Part shown: positions 21,621 to 31,960 of the stretch, in pieces
How positions within the stretch are numbered: position 1 is the first letter of the stretch
Layout of the letters: each line of letters begins with the position of its first letter
Assembly: GCA_022478985.1 (NCBI GenBank)
Contig: JAKSZP010000188.1
Coordinates: 1 to 64,000 of the forward strand
Source: Massospora cicadina
Taxonomy: Eukaryota > Entomophthoromycota > Entomophthoromycetes > Entomophthorales > Entomophthoraceae
Reading direction: 5' to 3'
Length of the DNA stretch: 64,000 nucleotides
Position numbers and translations under genes: made by a program
Notes under the pieces: model-generated
Databases searched by the model: none
What the model saw: only the letters and a program-made list of their open reading frames with translations
What the model was told of the DNA's origin: nothing

Positions 21621-22898
21621 GACCTTTTGATTGACCACTTCAACCTTAGTGAGCGTTCCTCCAAATTTAGAGGACAGAGCTAAGACCTCCTTGAGCTGGA
21701 AGATGGAGGTTAGCTTTCTAGCGGTCTCCGGGTATTTATCCATGATGGACTTTATGGGATGAACCCGCTGAAGAGGGCGAATCAAGTCAGCTAAGAATTG
21801 GTCACCATCACTGGCAGTGTCAATCACTTTTGGACACTTTAGAATTTGACTGAGGTACGTCTCCTCAGGTATGGTAGTCTCGTCTACTCCTCCAGCGTTT
21901 AAATGATAAGGCACTTCTACTTCTGCAGGGGCTCCCAATATGTAGTAACCAACGTCATCATAAACCCCCTCAGATTCTTCCCCAAGAGTATTCGCAACAA
22001 CAGGCAAGGAAGCGATGGAGGTAGGGGGATGGCTACAGATGATTGGGTAGCCTTAAGAGACACATAATCCAGCTTGGCTGGAAGGGGAGGCACAGAGGCG
22101 TTAGTAAGCTTGTGCGGGCTTATGGTTGATACAACCTTACAAAGCTTTGACTCATTAGAAGGAGTGATAACCTTTTTAAGTCGCACTGAGGGAGCAGGTT
22201 TTGTAGGGAAGATAGGCACAGGTGGCTTCACTCCCAACTGGTCAACCGATGGTAATTCCTTAATAATTAGCACTGAAGGTTTCACCTCAGTGACATCATG
22301 GTCAGCACATAAGTGGAATTTGGCCAATTCTATCAAAGCCTCTTTAATATTGCGGATGTTTGTGAAGTTGCGTTTCACTGAGATGATATGTCTGGCTAGA
22401 GAAGGCTGAGACGCTAACCCAGTTAATAGGGCGGCGATGGCATCATCAAGGATAAGCATGTTTGAGGTTGACAAACTTTGCGCAGCGAGGTAAAAGCGTT
22501 CAGCAAAGGCAATGGTTGATTCACCTTCATACATACTAAGGCGCATAAAGGCTGTTTTTCCCTATGTAGACTTTGCTTTGATCCAAATTCAGCTAGAAGA
22601 GCCTCCTTCACTTCTGAACAGGTGTACCCAGGGTTTAGGTTGGGTAGTATCATCTCTTGCACTATGCGGCTTAAACAAGCAAGGGTGTATTGAACTTTTT
22701 GCTTGTCAAATGTACCATCCATGATAGCTTTTTAGACGTACAAAGGTAACAATGCTGCCTTCACCAGGGTTGTATTTGTTTTTAAGGGGAGTTTGAAAGG
22801 GCGCTGCTCAAGCTCCTCAATGCGGGACAAAGCGCTTGCCAGTTGCTTTTCAAAAGCAACTATTTTTGGTGTACAGGGATCCCCTGTAGTGAGCACCA
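21618..22898 (-). pseudogene. gag of element B
   Basis: Starts near or within the PBS (ATG overlapping TGGTGCTCAC, reading MVLTTGDPCTPKIVAFEKQL) and a coiled stretch LASALSRIEELEQ. A frameshift near 22780 leads to the frame 22423-22722 (YTCSEVKEALLAEFG) and then 21917-22546: STIAFAERFYLAAQSLS, DDAIAALLTGLASQPSLARH, and NIRNIKEALIELAKF, a capsid-like helical region. A proline-rich tail precedes the protease. No zinc knuckle is visible in B. At least two frameshifts. Confidence 0.8.
22881..22898 (-). other. tRNA-type primer-binding site of element B
   Basis: The minus strand reads TGGTGCTCACTACAGGGG close after the LTR end. Same 17-base core as C and D. The first A before it creates an ATG that overlaps the site. 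Confidence 0.82.
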
Positions 22899-23087
22899 TT
22901 TTTTATGAATCCAGCTTAATCATGCTTTCTCGGTGCTACGCCGTTAAACCCACAAAGGGCTTTAATAGAATAAAAATTTGAAAACTATAAAGATTGGATT
23001 TTTTATGATTTTTAATATGAGTGTGGGGGTAAGAATGAAAAGCGATCCCTTTTTAAATTTTCAATGATTAATATATATAATATTTTC

Positions 23088-24587
23088 GGGATCCATGTGC
23101 CAGGCCAAGCCCCAGTCAAGATGATGGCTTTTGCAGACGACTGTGTGGTTTGGGTGTCTAATAATAAAGATGCACGCGCACTTGAAGCCCTCATCCAGGA
23201 TTATTCCCGGGTAAGTAACACTGCACTGAATGCCTCAAAAACCGAAATCATCCTCCTTGGTCAGTATCATAACTGCTGGGCCCCTGCAACCAGCGCTCAG
23301 CCTGGCCCATCTGCTCGCACACGCGCTCGCCCTCCCAGCTCACCCCACACCGCCCCACTGGTGCTCCCCTTTGTGCCACGCCCTACCATAGGGCCGGTCC
23401 ACCATCTGGGCGTGTGGGTGGAGGCAGGCGGATACGCATCAGCAGTAATTGAGAGTCATATTCTAGACAACGTGACGAAGCGCATCGCCTCCCTCAGAGC
23501 CCACCCTACTTCCCTTACTGGCAGGGTCGTTTTGGCCAACTCTATGCTCCTCTCCAAAGTCTGGTTTGGAGCCCACGCCATCCCCTTCTCCCCATGCTTC
23601 TTCAAATCCTTGCATGCCCTGCTGCAAGGATGGCTATGGTCAGGTCGCCCTCCACCAGTACAGTTAGAGGTCATGTTTGGCCCTCATCAGCATGGTGGCT
23701 TGTGCCTGCTTGACTTCAGAGCCCATGCGGCCAAGATCTTGGGTACCTGGATTGTGGCCGTCACCGCCCCTACGCTCCCCTCCCAACACTGGTCCCACGC
23801 GGCCCACTCCAACTTCTCCCGCGCCTTGGGCCTCAACAATCCATCGAGCCTTCACTCCCTGATGAACTACCTGGCTTCACACCCATTGGCCACAGGTCCT
23901 CACGGGACTAAAACCCACTACAAAAGAATCCTCCTCACCATGCGGAGCACTGAGTGGAGAATTCGTATTAGCAAACATACAACCCAAAGAGGCCGCCCCT
24001 CACCCCAGTTCACACAAGAGGTACAGGGGCTACCCATCCATGATGGCGTGATCCCCACACGGCCCCATGTCCTATCCAGGGTGGACTACCTGGACATGAT
24101 GGACATCCCATACTCCATTGAGACCCAAAAAACTATCTGGAAATATGCACACCATCCTCTGTTGCAGCCTCAAATCTGTTCCCATGTGTGGCGCTGCCTG
24201 AGGCGGGTGTACCGTACAGCTGAGCGCTCTAACGCTTTACACTCATCCTGCGTCGTGTGTGGCCAGTATGGAACGCTGTTCCACTGCCTGGAGAAGTGTC
24301 CTACCTCTAAAGTGATATGGCGCGAATTCCAACGTCTGCTTGGCCAGGATCAAACACATCCCTTCAGCCTGTCAAGAGATATGTTTGCTTTATCAATGGC
24401 CTCCCCCCTTCCACCCTACCTCCGTGCTCTGGTGGCTGCATTAGCCATGTGGACTATCCACAAGATTGTCTTGGATGCCATCGCAGGCTCCACTCCCACC
24501 CTCCCAGAAGCTGTCCACAGATTCTGGTCTCATTTGGTGGACCAATTTCAGGCGTGGATGTTTAGATACCTCCCACCATGTCGCTGA
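23088..24587 (+). pseudogene. ORF2 C-terminal half of L1b, long open frame
   Basis: An uninterrupted frame of about 500 codons, the longest in the window. It starts inside the RT at PVKMMAFADDCVVWVSNN (active site Phe-Ala-Asp-Asp at 23130-23141, intact). It covers the RT thumb (GRVVLANSMLLSKVWF) and the zinc knuckle CVVCGQYGTLFHCLEKC (about 24255-24305; the His is kept). It ends at TGA 24585-24587, where L1a has CGA, a C-to-T change at CpG. After that stop the frame stays open for about 70 more codons with L1-like residues, so the stop is probably premature. The first codons are LTR sequence, not LINE. Without endonuclease, N-terminal RT or promoter it cannot act alone. Confidence 0.85.
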
Positions 24588-24838
24588 CAGCTGGTCTCCT
24601 CCTGGTTCCCAGTTTGGTTCATCAAATCAGACCCTTTCCTCCACACGTGTTCAATTGTGGCTACGGCCCATTCACACGTTCCCTCCCCTCCCCATAAGTG
24701 GCGTTCCCGCTGGCAACTAGAGATAGCATCGCTTCTCTGGGGTGCCTTCCATGTTACTAAGTTTTGTCTCTTTTGGGTTGACATTCGGAAGTGTCTGTCC
24801 CCTTGTCAGCCTTTCTCACAATAAAACAAAAATTAAAA
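23088..24838 (+). mobile_element. L1-like LINE L1b, 5'-truncated
   Basis: A 1.75 kb 3' fragment of the same LINE family as L1a, starting at the position that equals about 15775 of L1a and ending in aataaaacaaaaattaaaa. It is flanked by an 18 bp TSD with one mismatch (AATATATATAATATTTTC at 23070-23087, AATATTTATAATATTTTC at 24839-24856). 5' truncation plus a long TSD is the mark of target-primed reverse transcription. Inserted antisense in the B 5' LTR. Confidence 0.92.
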
Positions 24839-25425
24839 AATATTTATAATATTTTCAAAGGTCAGAAGGAATTCAGGGATAGGTTTGGTATGGCATTGAT
24901 GCTTTCAAATTTAGGTAATATGGGTTTCAATCCTATAAGATCTTGGGGAAAGTTTTTTAAATCTTGGTAAAATGGATGTTGGGGTTTTGGGGTAGAATAT
25001 ACCCATGTGGCAAGGTTTTTGATGTATCATAACCAATCACCACTCGAGAAATTATTTTAACCTCTGGGGCCCACTGCCACGCCTATAAAAGGGGGTGGCC
25101 CCCGCCCAGGTGTGGTAAAGGACTTGGTATAGTTGGGGGAGTACCTTCCGCTGGTTTTCTGAAGTTTGTCATGCGATCAGTGAAATCAGATCATTTGCTT
25201 TTACAGATTGTGCCCTATAAGGTTTCAAACTGGTGCTACCCCAGTTGATGGGGTTCCACTGAAAATTGGCCAGGGTCTTTTGGCCAATATCGTTGACATT
25301 TTCATTAAAATTACTATTAATAGCATCGGAAAATTTCAAATTGGCTGACATTTATCTTTTTCAACTGAACTTGACCTAAGATTTTCTTTTTTTTTAATCT
25401 GCAAGGGCAAATGTCCAACACACTT

Positions 25426-25891
25426 AGACTGGGTGGCATTCCCTTCCCTTGTAAGAAGGGTACAAAAAGGCCGACTGCCCCTTCATTGCTTAATGCAACT
25501 TCGCCCATGTGGTGAGAAAGTGGTGGGTATGGCCTACCCTCTAAAAGTTTTGCCACTCATCCCCACGTTGATGACTGAAGAATTGTTACGGAAATAAAAA
25601 AATCTGCATTGAGGTCTCAGCAAAGTATTTTAATGTGGAATATATTGGCGAGTCCCTCCCCTAGTCCAACCTCAAGTTTGACAAAATTAGTTAAAGCTAA
25701 TGAACCTTTCCCTTCAGCACTAAAACCTCAATCTGCTGAACCCCACAATTTTGAATGGTCGCCAGAGCAATCAGGTTTAGTTGGTTGGGCATCTGAACTC
25801 ATTCCTGACCACTTGAGACTGTCCCTATGTGGGATGGCCCTGGGAGGCTTCCATTACTCACCAAGTAAAACATCTCCACTATAATCAGTGT
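25426..25891 (+). repeat. F 3' LTR, piece 2 of 3
   Basis: Matches 5718-6170 of the 5' LTR (for example cgcccatgtggt, ggcctaccctctaaaagttt, ggcgagtccctcccc, ggttgggcatc). Bounded by the B TSD on the left and the C TSD (AGTGT, 25887-25891) on the right. Confidence 0.88.
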
Positions 25892-26622
25892 TGTCAGACA
25901 ATTACAAGTCCAATATTGCAATTAGAGTAATCTTGATGTTAATAGGGATAAATCGGCCTAAAGACTCTGGTCAATTTCTTGGTGAAACCCCCAAATTGGG
26001 ATAACACTTTTGTTAATATTTCTCAGAGAAATAACATGAATTTGAGCAGTCAAATTGCACAAACCATGTGGCAGAATCAGAGGAGTTTGTCTAAGGTTCC
26101 TCCCTGGACCACTTCCAGTTTGATTCAAAACCTAGGCGTAGACCACCCCATTTTATAGGGTTGGAGGGGGTCCCACAAGGTTAAATATTTTCCCACCCAT
26201 TGATTGGGATATAATATTAATTCTTTGTCTAACGGACTAGTACTACCCAGTATCAACCCATCATCAGCCATTCCATTGAAGCGAAGTGAGACTCAAGAGC
26301 TCCAATAAGTCAAATTCATATATTCCCTAATTTGGACATTTCTAGCATGATCCAAACTTTGAGCCTCGACACAATTAAATAATAAGCAGCAAGATCATAA
26401 TAGGTTTTGCTTTCTATCCTCTCTCTGCCACTAATGAAATATATTAATAAACATCCAACTCTTATCAATTTTAAGAGTTTTCATATTGCACCTTAAATAC
26501 TTTAAATATCCCCTGATAATTATATTTCTGCAGTTAAAAAGTAAACTCTCCTGAAAATAAAACTATTGAAATCCAGGGCTCAAAAGCACCTGAGATTATA
26601 CTACCTGCCCTGGATTACAACA
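25892..26622 (+). repeat. 5' LTR of C
   Basis: Runs from TGTCAGACAATTACAAGTCC to GGATTACAACA. The copy at 32937-33661 agrees throughout (for example cctccctggaccacttccagttt). Confidence 0.92.
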
Positions 26623-26624
26623 AG

Positions 26625-26641
26625 TGGTGCTCACTAAAGGG
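26625..26641 (+). other. tRNA-type primer-binding site of C
   Basis: TGGTGCTCACTAAAGGG, two bases (AG) after the LTR. Confidence 0.82.
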
Positions 26642-26882
26642 GTAACTTTACACCATAATGATATAAAAATGGAGGGCGGTCAAGTGAGTACCCCCCTTCA
26701 CCCTCCCACTGACAATGAAACAAGGATAGTTGCGCTTGAACTGCAACTAGCCAGCGCGCTGTCCCATCCTGATAGCCTCAAACAGAGTCCCCCTTCCACT
26801 TTACATGAGGCTAACTCCTTTAACCCCCTTAAAGGATAAGATCACCGGGAAGAGTGGCATTGCCTCATTTATATATGTCTAT

Positions 26883-27372
26883 TATTGAGAAATTGATATG
26901 ACTGGGTGAAGAGTAACCTATCCATTGAATCATATTTACAAGTCAAGGGAAGCCTCAAGGTTGAGCAATAATTATATTAATATGAAATGAACAATTGAAG
27001 CTTTATAATTTGGCAAATTGAGGAATTCTTCCGAGGTCTCAATATTAGAATGAAACCCCTAAATTGGTAGTCAATAGGAATTGCTAAGTGGAAGGGTAAA
27101 ACCAATTAAGAATACCACAGATTAATATTTAAGCGTGAGAATGAGAAGTAAGGGGCCTTTTACAAAAAGAGAGTAGTAGGGAAGAGTAAATGAAATAGCC
27201 ATTAAGTTTAATATTAAATAAATTGGTATTGTCAGGGAAATAGATCATTATTTAAGTCTATACTATTAATTATCAAGGGCCAGTGATCCTCATATTGCTC
27301 GTCCGTTGCTCAGTGGGCTTTACTCTGTGCAACCCATTTGGTGTAATCAACCAATTCTGCCAAAAGTTAATA
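26883..27372 (+). repeat. Solo LTR R of the D family, in C gag
   Basis: 490 bp with perfect TSD TCTAT at 26878-26882 and 27373-27377. It starts TATTGAGAAATTGATATGAC (D 3' LTR: TGTAGCAATTCTGATATGAC) and ends with the D-type tail ttgctcagtgggctttactc ... aagttaata. Both canonical termini (TG, CA) are changed to TA by transitions. Removing it rejoins the gag frame. Confidence 0.85.
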
Positions 27373-28599
27373 TCTATAAATCTGCCATGGAAGGTGCGAC
27401 TGACCAAAAAGAAGGCAAGCACATCCTACCTCACCTGAATCGCATGACCAAGAGGTGATGGCCCATCATATGGTCACTTTGAGTACATGATAAGAGGTTA
27501 AGGATGCGCTGACTGCTGGATTTAGCTTGACGCAAAGTTTGAATAGGAAGAAGCAGGCCTTTAAGTGCCTTAGCATAAAAAAGTGGAGAATCACTCACCA
27601 CCTTTGTTAATCAATTTTATGGTGAATCTCAGCCCTGGAACTTGCTAAAATGTTACCTCTTGATAAGCTCTTGTTTCCATTTTAACTGGCTCAGTTTCTC
27701 ACCCTTACATAAAACGGCATCTTGTCTAAGTTAACCGCCACATCCATACTATCTGTGATATCAAGGACGCGCTGCTAGAGATTGCACATATCTATAACAA
27801 TAATGCTACTTTACACATTGTATCGAATCCACAAGTCTTCACCATTGAGGACTTCGCAACCATAGCCCTGCAAAATGGATTCAGATGACCCTATGACACC
27901 ACCTGTGTTGATTACTACCCCAAGATCAGCACCTGCGGTGCGGCTCAAACCTGATCTCCCTCCTCCCAGCAAGCCTGAGGTTACTAAGCCAGTGATTTAG
28001 AGTGCGCTACCATCAGTGGGGCCATGCTCTCTGCCTTTAACTTTTGACAAAGTACATCATTTGCTAACTATTGATCCTCTACTCCGCCCCAAGCCCTGTG
28101 CGGAGATGTATGTCCCAGTGGCCCAAAAGGCTGCTCCTAAGCTTAAACCTCATCCTCCGGTGACAGTTGCTCCCACCAACCATGGGCTCAAGGACAAAGC
28201 TTCTCAAGCTAAGCTGCCTGCTCCTCCAATGATCATAGCTGTGGATGGCCCCACAGCTACCGAAGTTATGGCTTCCACCTCCAACCGCCTTTCTAGAGTC
28301 CACTCATTGTGTGTGGAAAACCCTTCTGATAATGATTCTGAAGGTTTTATTAGGACGTTAATTATTATTTCCTAAGATCCCCTACTAAAGTAGATATACC
28401 AGATCAGCTGAACCCTGAAGGAGTAGATAAAGCACTGATCCCTTAAGAAACCTACCTTAATCAAGTGATGGAGTGCCCTGAGGTTATTGATACCGCTAGT
28501 GATGCTGAACAGGTTATTGCTTTGCTGATCAGACCAATTCATCATGTTCATACCCTACATTCCCTTAAAATAACTATCCCAAGACAGCTAAAAGCTTGC

Positions 28600-29053
28600 C
28601 TCTACTCTCCACCTTAAGGAAGTATTGGACTCCCCCTAACTTTGGCGGGACTATAACTAAAGTAGAGGTTGTTATTCATAAAGTCCGGGTTAGGGCTACC
28701 TTGGACACTGGCTCTTTTGTAAACGTTTTATTTTCCAAGCTTATCAAGGAGATTAAACTTGCTCCTGATCTCGAGTATACACAAGAGTTTGGAACAGAGG
28801 GTCCCAACAACACACATTCTGTTGGAGCCTACTCCTCATTGCCTGTTTGGATTAGAAAGCTTATCTTGTCAGCTCCCGCTGTGGCCTTGGTTAATAACAC
28901 TTAAGACATGCTTATTGGCACGCAGTTTATGATTGAGTATGATGGTATAATCAACATGAAACAAAGTTACCTTTTCCTACTTGTTTATGAAGTTTTATAA
29001 TTTTTAACAATGAAGAACCTAATAAAAAGGAATACTCCTACATAGTTGAGTAC
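28600..29053 (+). pseudogene. Aspartic protease of element C
   Basis: ATLDTGSFVNVLFSKL with the catalytic Asp-Thr-Gly intact (about 28707-28715), then LEYTQEFGTEGPNNTHSVGA, SSLPVWIRKL and, after one stop at 28902, DMLIGTQFMIEYDG. Near-identical in layout to B. The downstream linker NKKEYSYIVEY is cut at 29053 by solo LTR Q. Confidence 0.87.
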
Positions 29054-30024
29054 TGTTGGAATTTGAGATGACTACATAATTTAACCTTTTAAACGATTAA
29101 CAAATTTGATGATTAAGTTATAATCTTACAGTATTGGCAACAGCATCTGACTGATGGGATTAAGTCAGGCATCATCCCCGATGATATTAAGTATTATTTT
29201 GATGAGGGAATAACACCTGACAGTCAAATTATTGCAGAAAATCATTAATATCTTGGCAGAGTTCACCACCTGATAGGAAAATTATGTTAGCAGTCATCTC
29301 TGATGAAATTAAGCTATAATTTGATATGGGAGCAACACCCAATAGTTGAATTATAGCGAATCATTAATGATGGAATGAATGGGGAGTCATTGGAAAATAC
29401 CAAAGTGTTCAAACGCTGGAGTTAAAAAGTAGAATTGCCATCAGCCAAAACAATTGGTTTCGAGTCCCTAATACCAATTGTTTGGTTGCTGAACAGCTGA
29501 GGATTATGCTGCCTAAGGAACTCAAGGCAACGGTACCTGATGATATTTAGTGACTAACACTTAAGAGTCAAGCCAGAAAAGGACCACAATATTTTCCAGC
29601 TGACAGCTGAAAAGTTGTGCGTCAATTTTAACTATAAAACCTCCAAATATTCCCTAATAAAAGCAGACAAAAACCTGATAACGTAGTTGTTTTAACATTA
29701 GTTGTTTTAACTATTTTTAAGAGAAGAGTGCAAGGATCATATATCCTTAAGTTGTTATCAAAGTCCCCGCTTGGCTCAGCAAGAAGGGAATAGGGAAAGT
29801 TTTTTTAACTGTATCAATATATCTTCAAGAGGAAGAAGCACCTGTCTAGCGTTGAACAATTCACTCAACGTGACTTCGAGGCAATCAACTCTAATAATAG
29901 TCTTCATACTATTATTGCACCAGTTTATCTATTTCAATTAAACAATAAACGCAAGGATTCATGAATCTGTGCAGTTGAAATCTAGGGCCAGAAGAGAGCA
30001 CCATCAAGCGCCCAGATTATAACA
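29054..30024. repeat. Solo LTR Q in C pol
   Basis: 971 bp from TGTTGGAATTTGAGATGAC to CCAGATTATAACA, with perfect 5 bp TSD AGTAC at 29049-29053 and 30025-30029. No partner in the window. The TGTTGG start and ATAACA end are common in Ty1/copia LTRs, but the superfamily cannot be fixed from an LTR alone. Removal rejoins the C linker (EYSYIVEY followed by PYPLPYLYSS; compare EYSCLIEYPFSAITLPYFHF in B). Confidence 0.9.
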
Positions 30025-30430
30025 AGTACCCTTATCCTCTACCTTACCTTTATTCTTCACAACCTTTGGATGAAACACAAAAAATTTGCCTGATTTGGTG
30101 GACACTTCATAGGGCTTTCCCTTTTTCTTCAGAGGAGACAGTAATCAAGGCTAATGAACAACTTGTGGTTGCTACCAACATTGCGCTACAGAACCCCCGA
30201 GCCTGTCTGCTGCATACAACAAGCATTTATGGAGTAAGCTCTTTAGAACCCTGGATGTTGCCGGGTATACTAGACCCTGCCTATCAATGCCCCATTAATA
30301 TCCTATTAGGGAACCTTATTAATAAATCCACCATTGTAAAAAATCATCAAGAGATAGGGAAAGGTCTGCTAAAACCCTCAAAGAGATTAACAGGATCCAC
30401 TATATTGGGTCAATTTTAGATATGGATTAC
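30025..30430 (+). pseudogene. dUTPase-like segment of C
   Basis: An open frame 30066-30419. FSSEETVIKANEQLVVATN corresponds to the motif 1 region of dUTPases (B: YAADEVLIKPGEQRVVDTK). Then IALQNPRACLLHTTSI, and PGILDPAYQCPINILLGNLI matches motif 3 with Asp and Tyr kept. The PG of motif 1 is replaced by AN, so decay is advanced. Position between protease and RT is the same as in B. Confidence 0.6.
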
Positions 30431-31200
30431 CCACTGACCAGTTGGTGTGTACTCTTCCTAATGTCCACAATTCAGATGATTTAACCCCAAATGAGCTTGA
30501 AAAGTTCATTCCTTATTGGATACCTATGGTGATATTTCTCCAAAGCTGACATGGATTACGGGCACATGAAGGGATGGAGCCACACCATTGATATTGGTGA
30601 TGCTCATCTTATTTGATCTAAACCTTACCATAAGTCTAAGTTTGAAGATCAGCAAATGAGGGTTGAACTCAAGCAATCATTAGAATCTGGGTTATTAGTA
30701 CCATCCCAAAGCCCTGGGCATCTCTCTCTTGATGATCAAAAAGAATGGAGGTCATCAGGTAATGATGGACTACCATAAATTGAATAAGATCACTAAAAAC
30801 AGCTATCCTATCCCCTGCATAGATGATGCCCTTGCACAGCTCTAGGGCTCAAAATTCTTCTCAACCATGGATTTGGACAGCGGATATTGGCAAATGGATC
30901 TTTCTCCACAAGATCATGAGAAATGTGCTTTCATTTGCAGCAAAGACTTTACTACAGCCTACCCTCCTACCCCAAGGGCTGTGCAATGAGCCAGAATCCC
31001 TCCAACGTGCAATGGACCACATTTTGCAGGACCTCAAGCTAAGCTGTGTAATCGTCTATCTTGATGATATCAATGTAAATTCTGCAACGTTCAATGATCA
31101 TCTCGCTCATTTAAAAGAAGTCTTTCAACGCCTGCGGGCTTCTAACATCAAGTTGAAACCTTCAAAATGCACCTTCTATAAAAGAAAATAGATTTCCTTA
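30431..31200 (+). pseudogene. Reverse transcriptase of element C
   Basis: VPSQSPG, LMIKKNGGHQVMMDYHKLN (about 30700-30785), then DLDSGYWQMDLSPQDHEK (about 30868-30920) in another frame. Next come LQRAMDHILQDLKLSCVIV and the intact active site Tyr-Leu-Asp-Asp at 31057-31068 (IVYLDDINV). The end has LKPSKCTF. The open frame is 30823-31191 but its first third is out of phase with the RT, showing a frameshift near 30950. Confidence 0.86.
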
Positions 31201-31960
31201 TACATTCTATTTTCTAAGAAGGGATCCAGTCTTTATAGGAAAATATCAAAGCTATCTCTGTAATGGCTGCCTTAAGAACCTCTGGGACACTTATGTATTT
31301 CTGGTTATGATGGGGTTTTACCATCAGTTTATCCCTAATTTTCCCAGATCAGTGAGCCTCTTGTTTGACTAGTGGCTAAAAACACCCCTTTTTATTGGGG
31401 TATAGAATAGGTGGCCGCGTTTGAGACGTTAAAGAGATTACTTCAGCAACGCCCTATCCTAAGCCACCCCAACTATGGGAAACCCTTCATGTTATTCACC
31501 AATGCCTCTGAATATGCCGTTGGAGCCATTTTGGCCCAATTGGACAGTAATGACAGTTCATCCGGTTTTCTACTTCAGCAAGATGTTGTCAAAAGCTGAA
31601 CGTAACTACAGTGTCATGAAAAGGAGTACCTTGCAGTCTTACTTGCTATTAAAAATGACCTCCCTTTCCTATATGGCACTTCTTTCACTTTTGTTAATTA
31701 CCACGGCTCTTTAAAAAGCTACAAAACATTAAGAATTCCATTGGACGGTTGGCCTGTTGGGCCTCAAACTTTAACATTATCATATGAACATTGAGCACTG
31801 AGCTGGGACGCGTCATATGAATGTGGATGGTTTGACTCGGCTGCCTATCCTTCATCTGGACAACAGTGAAGCAGAGAGATTACATGATCTCCTATGACCC
31901 CTGTGGCCTGTGACAATAAGGATGACCTCATCCATAAAATGCTAGCACTACACTCCCGCA
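31201..31960 (+). pseudogene. RNase H of element C
   Basis: FETLKRLLQQRPILSHPNYG, then LFTNASEYAVGAILAQLD (31490-31545): the first catalytic Asp is Asn. After a frameshift near 31555, VFYFSKMLSKAERNYSVMKR carries the second acidic position as Lys-Arg. MNVDGLTRLPILHLDN (31818-31865) ends the domain. Inactive. Confidence 0.84.

Larger units (their letters stand above)
12158..25420 (-). mobile_element. Ty3/gypsy element B, inserted in the F 3' LTR
   Basis: A complete minus-strand element with gag, protease, dUTPase-like segment, RT, RNase H and integrase between two LTRs. It is flanked by CACTT at 12153-12157 and 25421-25425. Its 3' LTR (left) is split by LINE L1a and its 5' LTR (right) by LINE L1b. 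Without these it is about 6.2 kb, with LTRs of about 731 and 750 bp. No chromodomain is present. Reading frames are much longer than in F and H, so B is younger, yet protease, RT and integrase all carry damage. Confidence 0.9.
22902..25420 (-). repeat. 5' LTR of B, split by LINE L1b
   Basis: Pieces 22902-23087 and 24857-25420. On the minus strand it starts TGTTGGACATTTGCC and ends GGATTCATAAA. Differences from the left LTR are mostly transitions, several at CpG (gcgcg against gtgtg, caacgat against caatgat). Confidence 0.86.
26624..28590 (+). pseudogene. gag of element C, split by solo LTR R
   Basis: An open start of about 70 codons (VLTKGVTLHHND, then RIVALELQLASALS, the coiled segment also in B). 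SGIASFIYVY follows at 26850-26880, then solo LTR R, then SAMEGATDQKEGKH (27385-27420), matching the SAVEGATDLQKTK of A. A capsid-like FVNQFYGESQPW lies near 27610. A proline-rich tail is open at 28016-28375 (RPKPCAEMYVPVAQKAAPKL). Several stops (27450-27900). Confidence 0.72.
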
